Below, one piece after another: positions 21,213 through 21,469 of a stretch of DNA of 21,469 bases (the stretch's first letter is position 1; the number at the start of each line of letters is the position of its first letter). Source of the stretch: an uncultured Clostridia bacterium. Its GTDB lineage: Bacteria > Bacillota > Clostridia > Oscillospirales > Oscillospiraceae. The notes beneath the pieces are model-generated. The model saw only the letters and a program-made list of their open reading frames with translations, ran no database searches and was not told where the DNA came from. The stretch is from contig CAMWSZ010000009.1 in assembly GCA_947177005.1 (NCBI GenBank), positions 1 to 21,469 on the forward strand, written 5' to 3'. The translations under genes were made by a program, and so were the position numbers.

Positions 21213-21469
21213 TCAGACGGCGGATGCCAGCAGGAGCTGAAGCTTGTCGCGGTCCCAGAGAAGCGTGCCGGTTGCCTCCGCAGCTTCCTTTGCGCCGCGG
21301 GTGAAATACCGGTTCGTGATGACAACGCCCACATGACACCGGTAGATGGATTTCCCCGTGTTGACTTCCTGAACGGGCTTGTTCCCAAATCCGATGTGTA
21401 GCATTTGCACTGGAATGCATACCGAATCCCGTCCTTTTCCGCGAAAACGTCTACGCCCTGGTCGCCGGA
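21213..21469 (-). pseudogene. Mrr-type restriction endonuclease C-terminal part, frame broken (partial, runs off the right edge)
   Basis: Read leftward from the window edge, the frame gives SGDQGVDVFAEKDGIRYAFQ then CKCYTSDLG. The Asp of GVDV and the Gln-x-Lys of FQCK are the PD-(D/E)xK catalytic signature of the Mrr family, which cuts modified or foreign DNA. The continuation of the family sequence (NKPVQEVNTGKSIY, then CHVGVVITNRYFTRGAKEAAEATGTLLWDRDKL to a stop at 21213) is found in the -1 frame. The switch lies at 21383-21389. It could be a pseudogene, a one-base sequencing deletion or a translational frameshift. The N-terminus lies outside the window. Confidence 0.75.

Overview
The window looks like chromosomal DNA of a spore-forming, GC-rich anaerobic member of the Clostridia (Bacillota), most like the Oscillospiraceae/Flavonifractor-type gut bacteria. 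The reasons are a SpoIID sporulation hydrolase with the clostridial His/Cys metal site, a V-type ATPase subunit of the H/G kind, a VanG-type D-Ala ligase, strong AGGAGG-like ribosome binding sites, and GC-rich coding DNA (roughly 55-60 % by eye) with AT-rich promoters. The genus is an inference. No tRNA, rRNA, CRISPR array, insertion sequence or integrase was seen.

Left part (1-5300): the 5' end of a V-type ATPase operon runs leftward behind an approximately 130-nt leader. Next come a membrane-anchored glycoside-hydrolase-like protein (leftward), then thiI and cinA (rightward), and then a carboxymuconolactone decarboxylase-cupin fusion with its own near-consensus promoter and terminator.

Middle part (5300-11370): an Xre repressor and an ImmA/IrrE-type metalloprotease form a tight leftward pair. 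They are controlled from a compact region where two promoters point at each other across one palindromic operator, flanked by two more operator-like sites. The rightward promoter drives a small, easily missed 41-codon gene. It is followed by a large hybrid sensor kinase with two receiver domains, a terminator hairpin, a VanG-type D-Ala ligase and a serine-acetyltransferase-like protein.

Right part (11370-21469): a two-gene unit encodes an MMPL/RND-type membrane transporter and a very large secreted coiled-coil protein with a Pro-Glu-Asn tandem repeat. A bidirectional terminator separates it from a leftward operon of an unknown membrane protein, ilvE and proB. Divergent from that operon is spoIID, with a sigma-E-like promoter, followed by a 75-codon protein whose 3' end overlaps a convergent cysteine hydrolase by 65 bp. 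The window ends in an Mrr-type restriction endonuclease fragment whose frame is broken by one base exactly at a T-TTG-GGA heptamer.

Most of the window is ordinary housekeeping. The points most worth a second look are the face-to-face Xre/ImmA promoter region with its small downstream gene, the frameshifted Mrr gene, the MMPL plus secreted coiled-coil pair, the isolated VanG-type ligase, and an apparently ownerless rightward terminator near 21157-21192.
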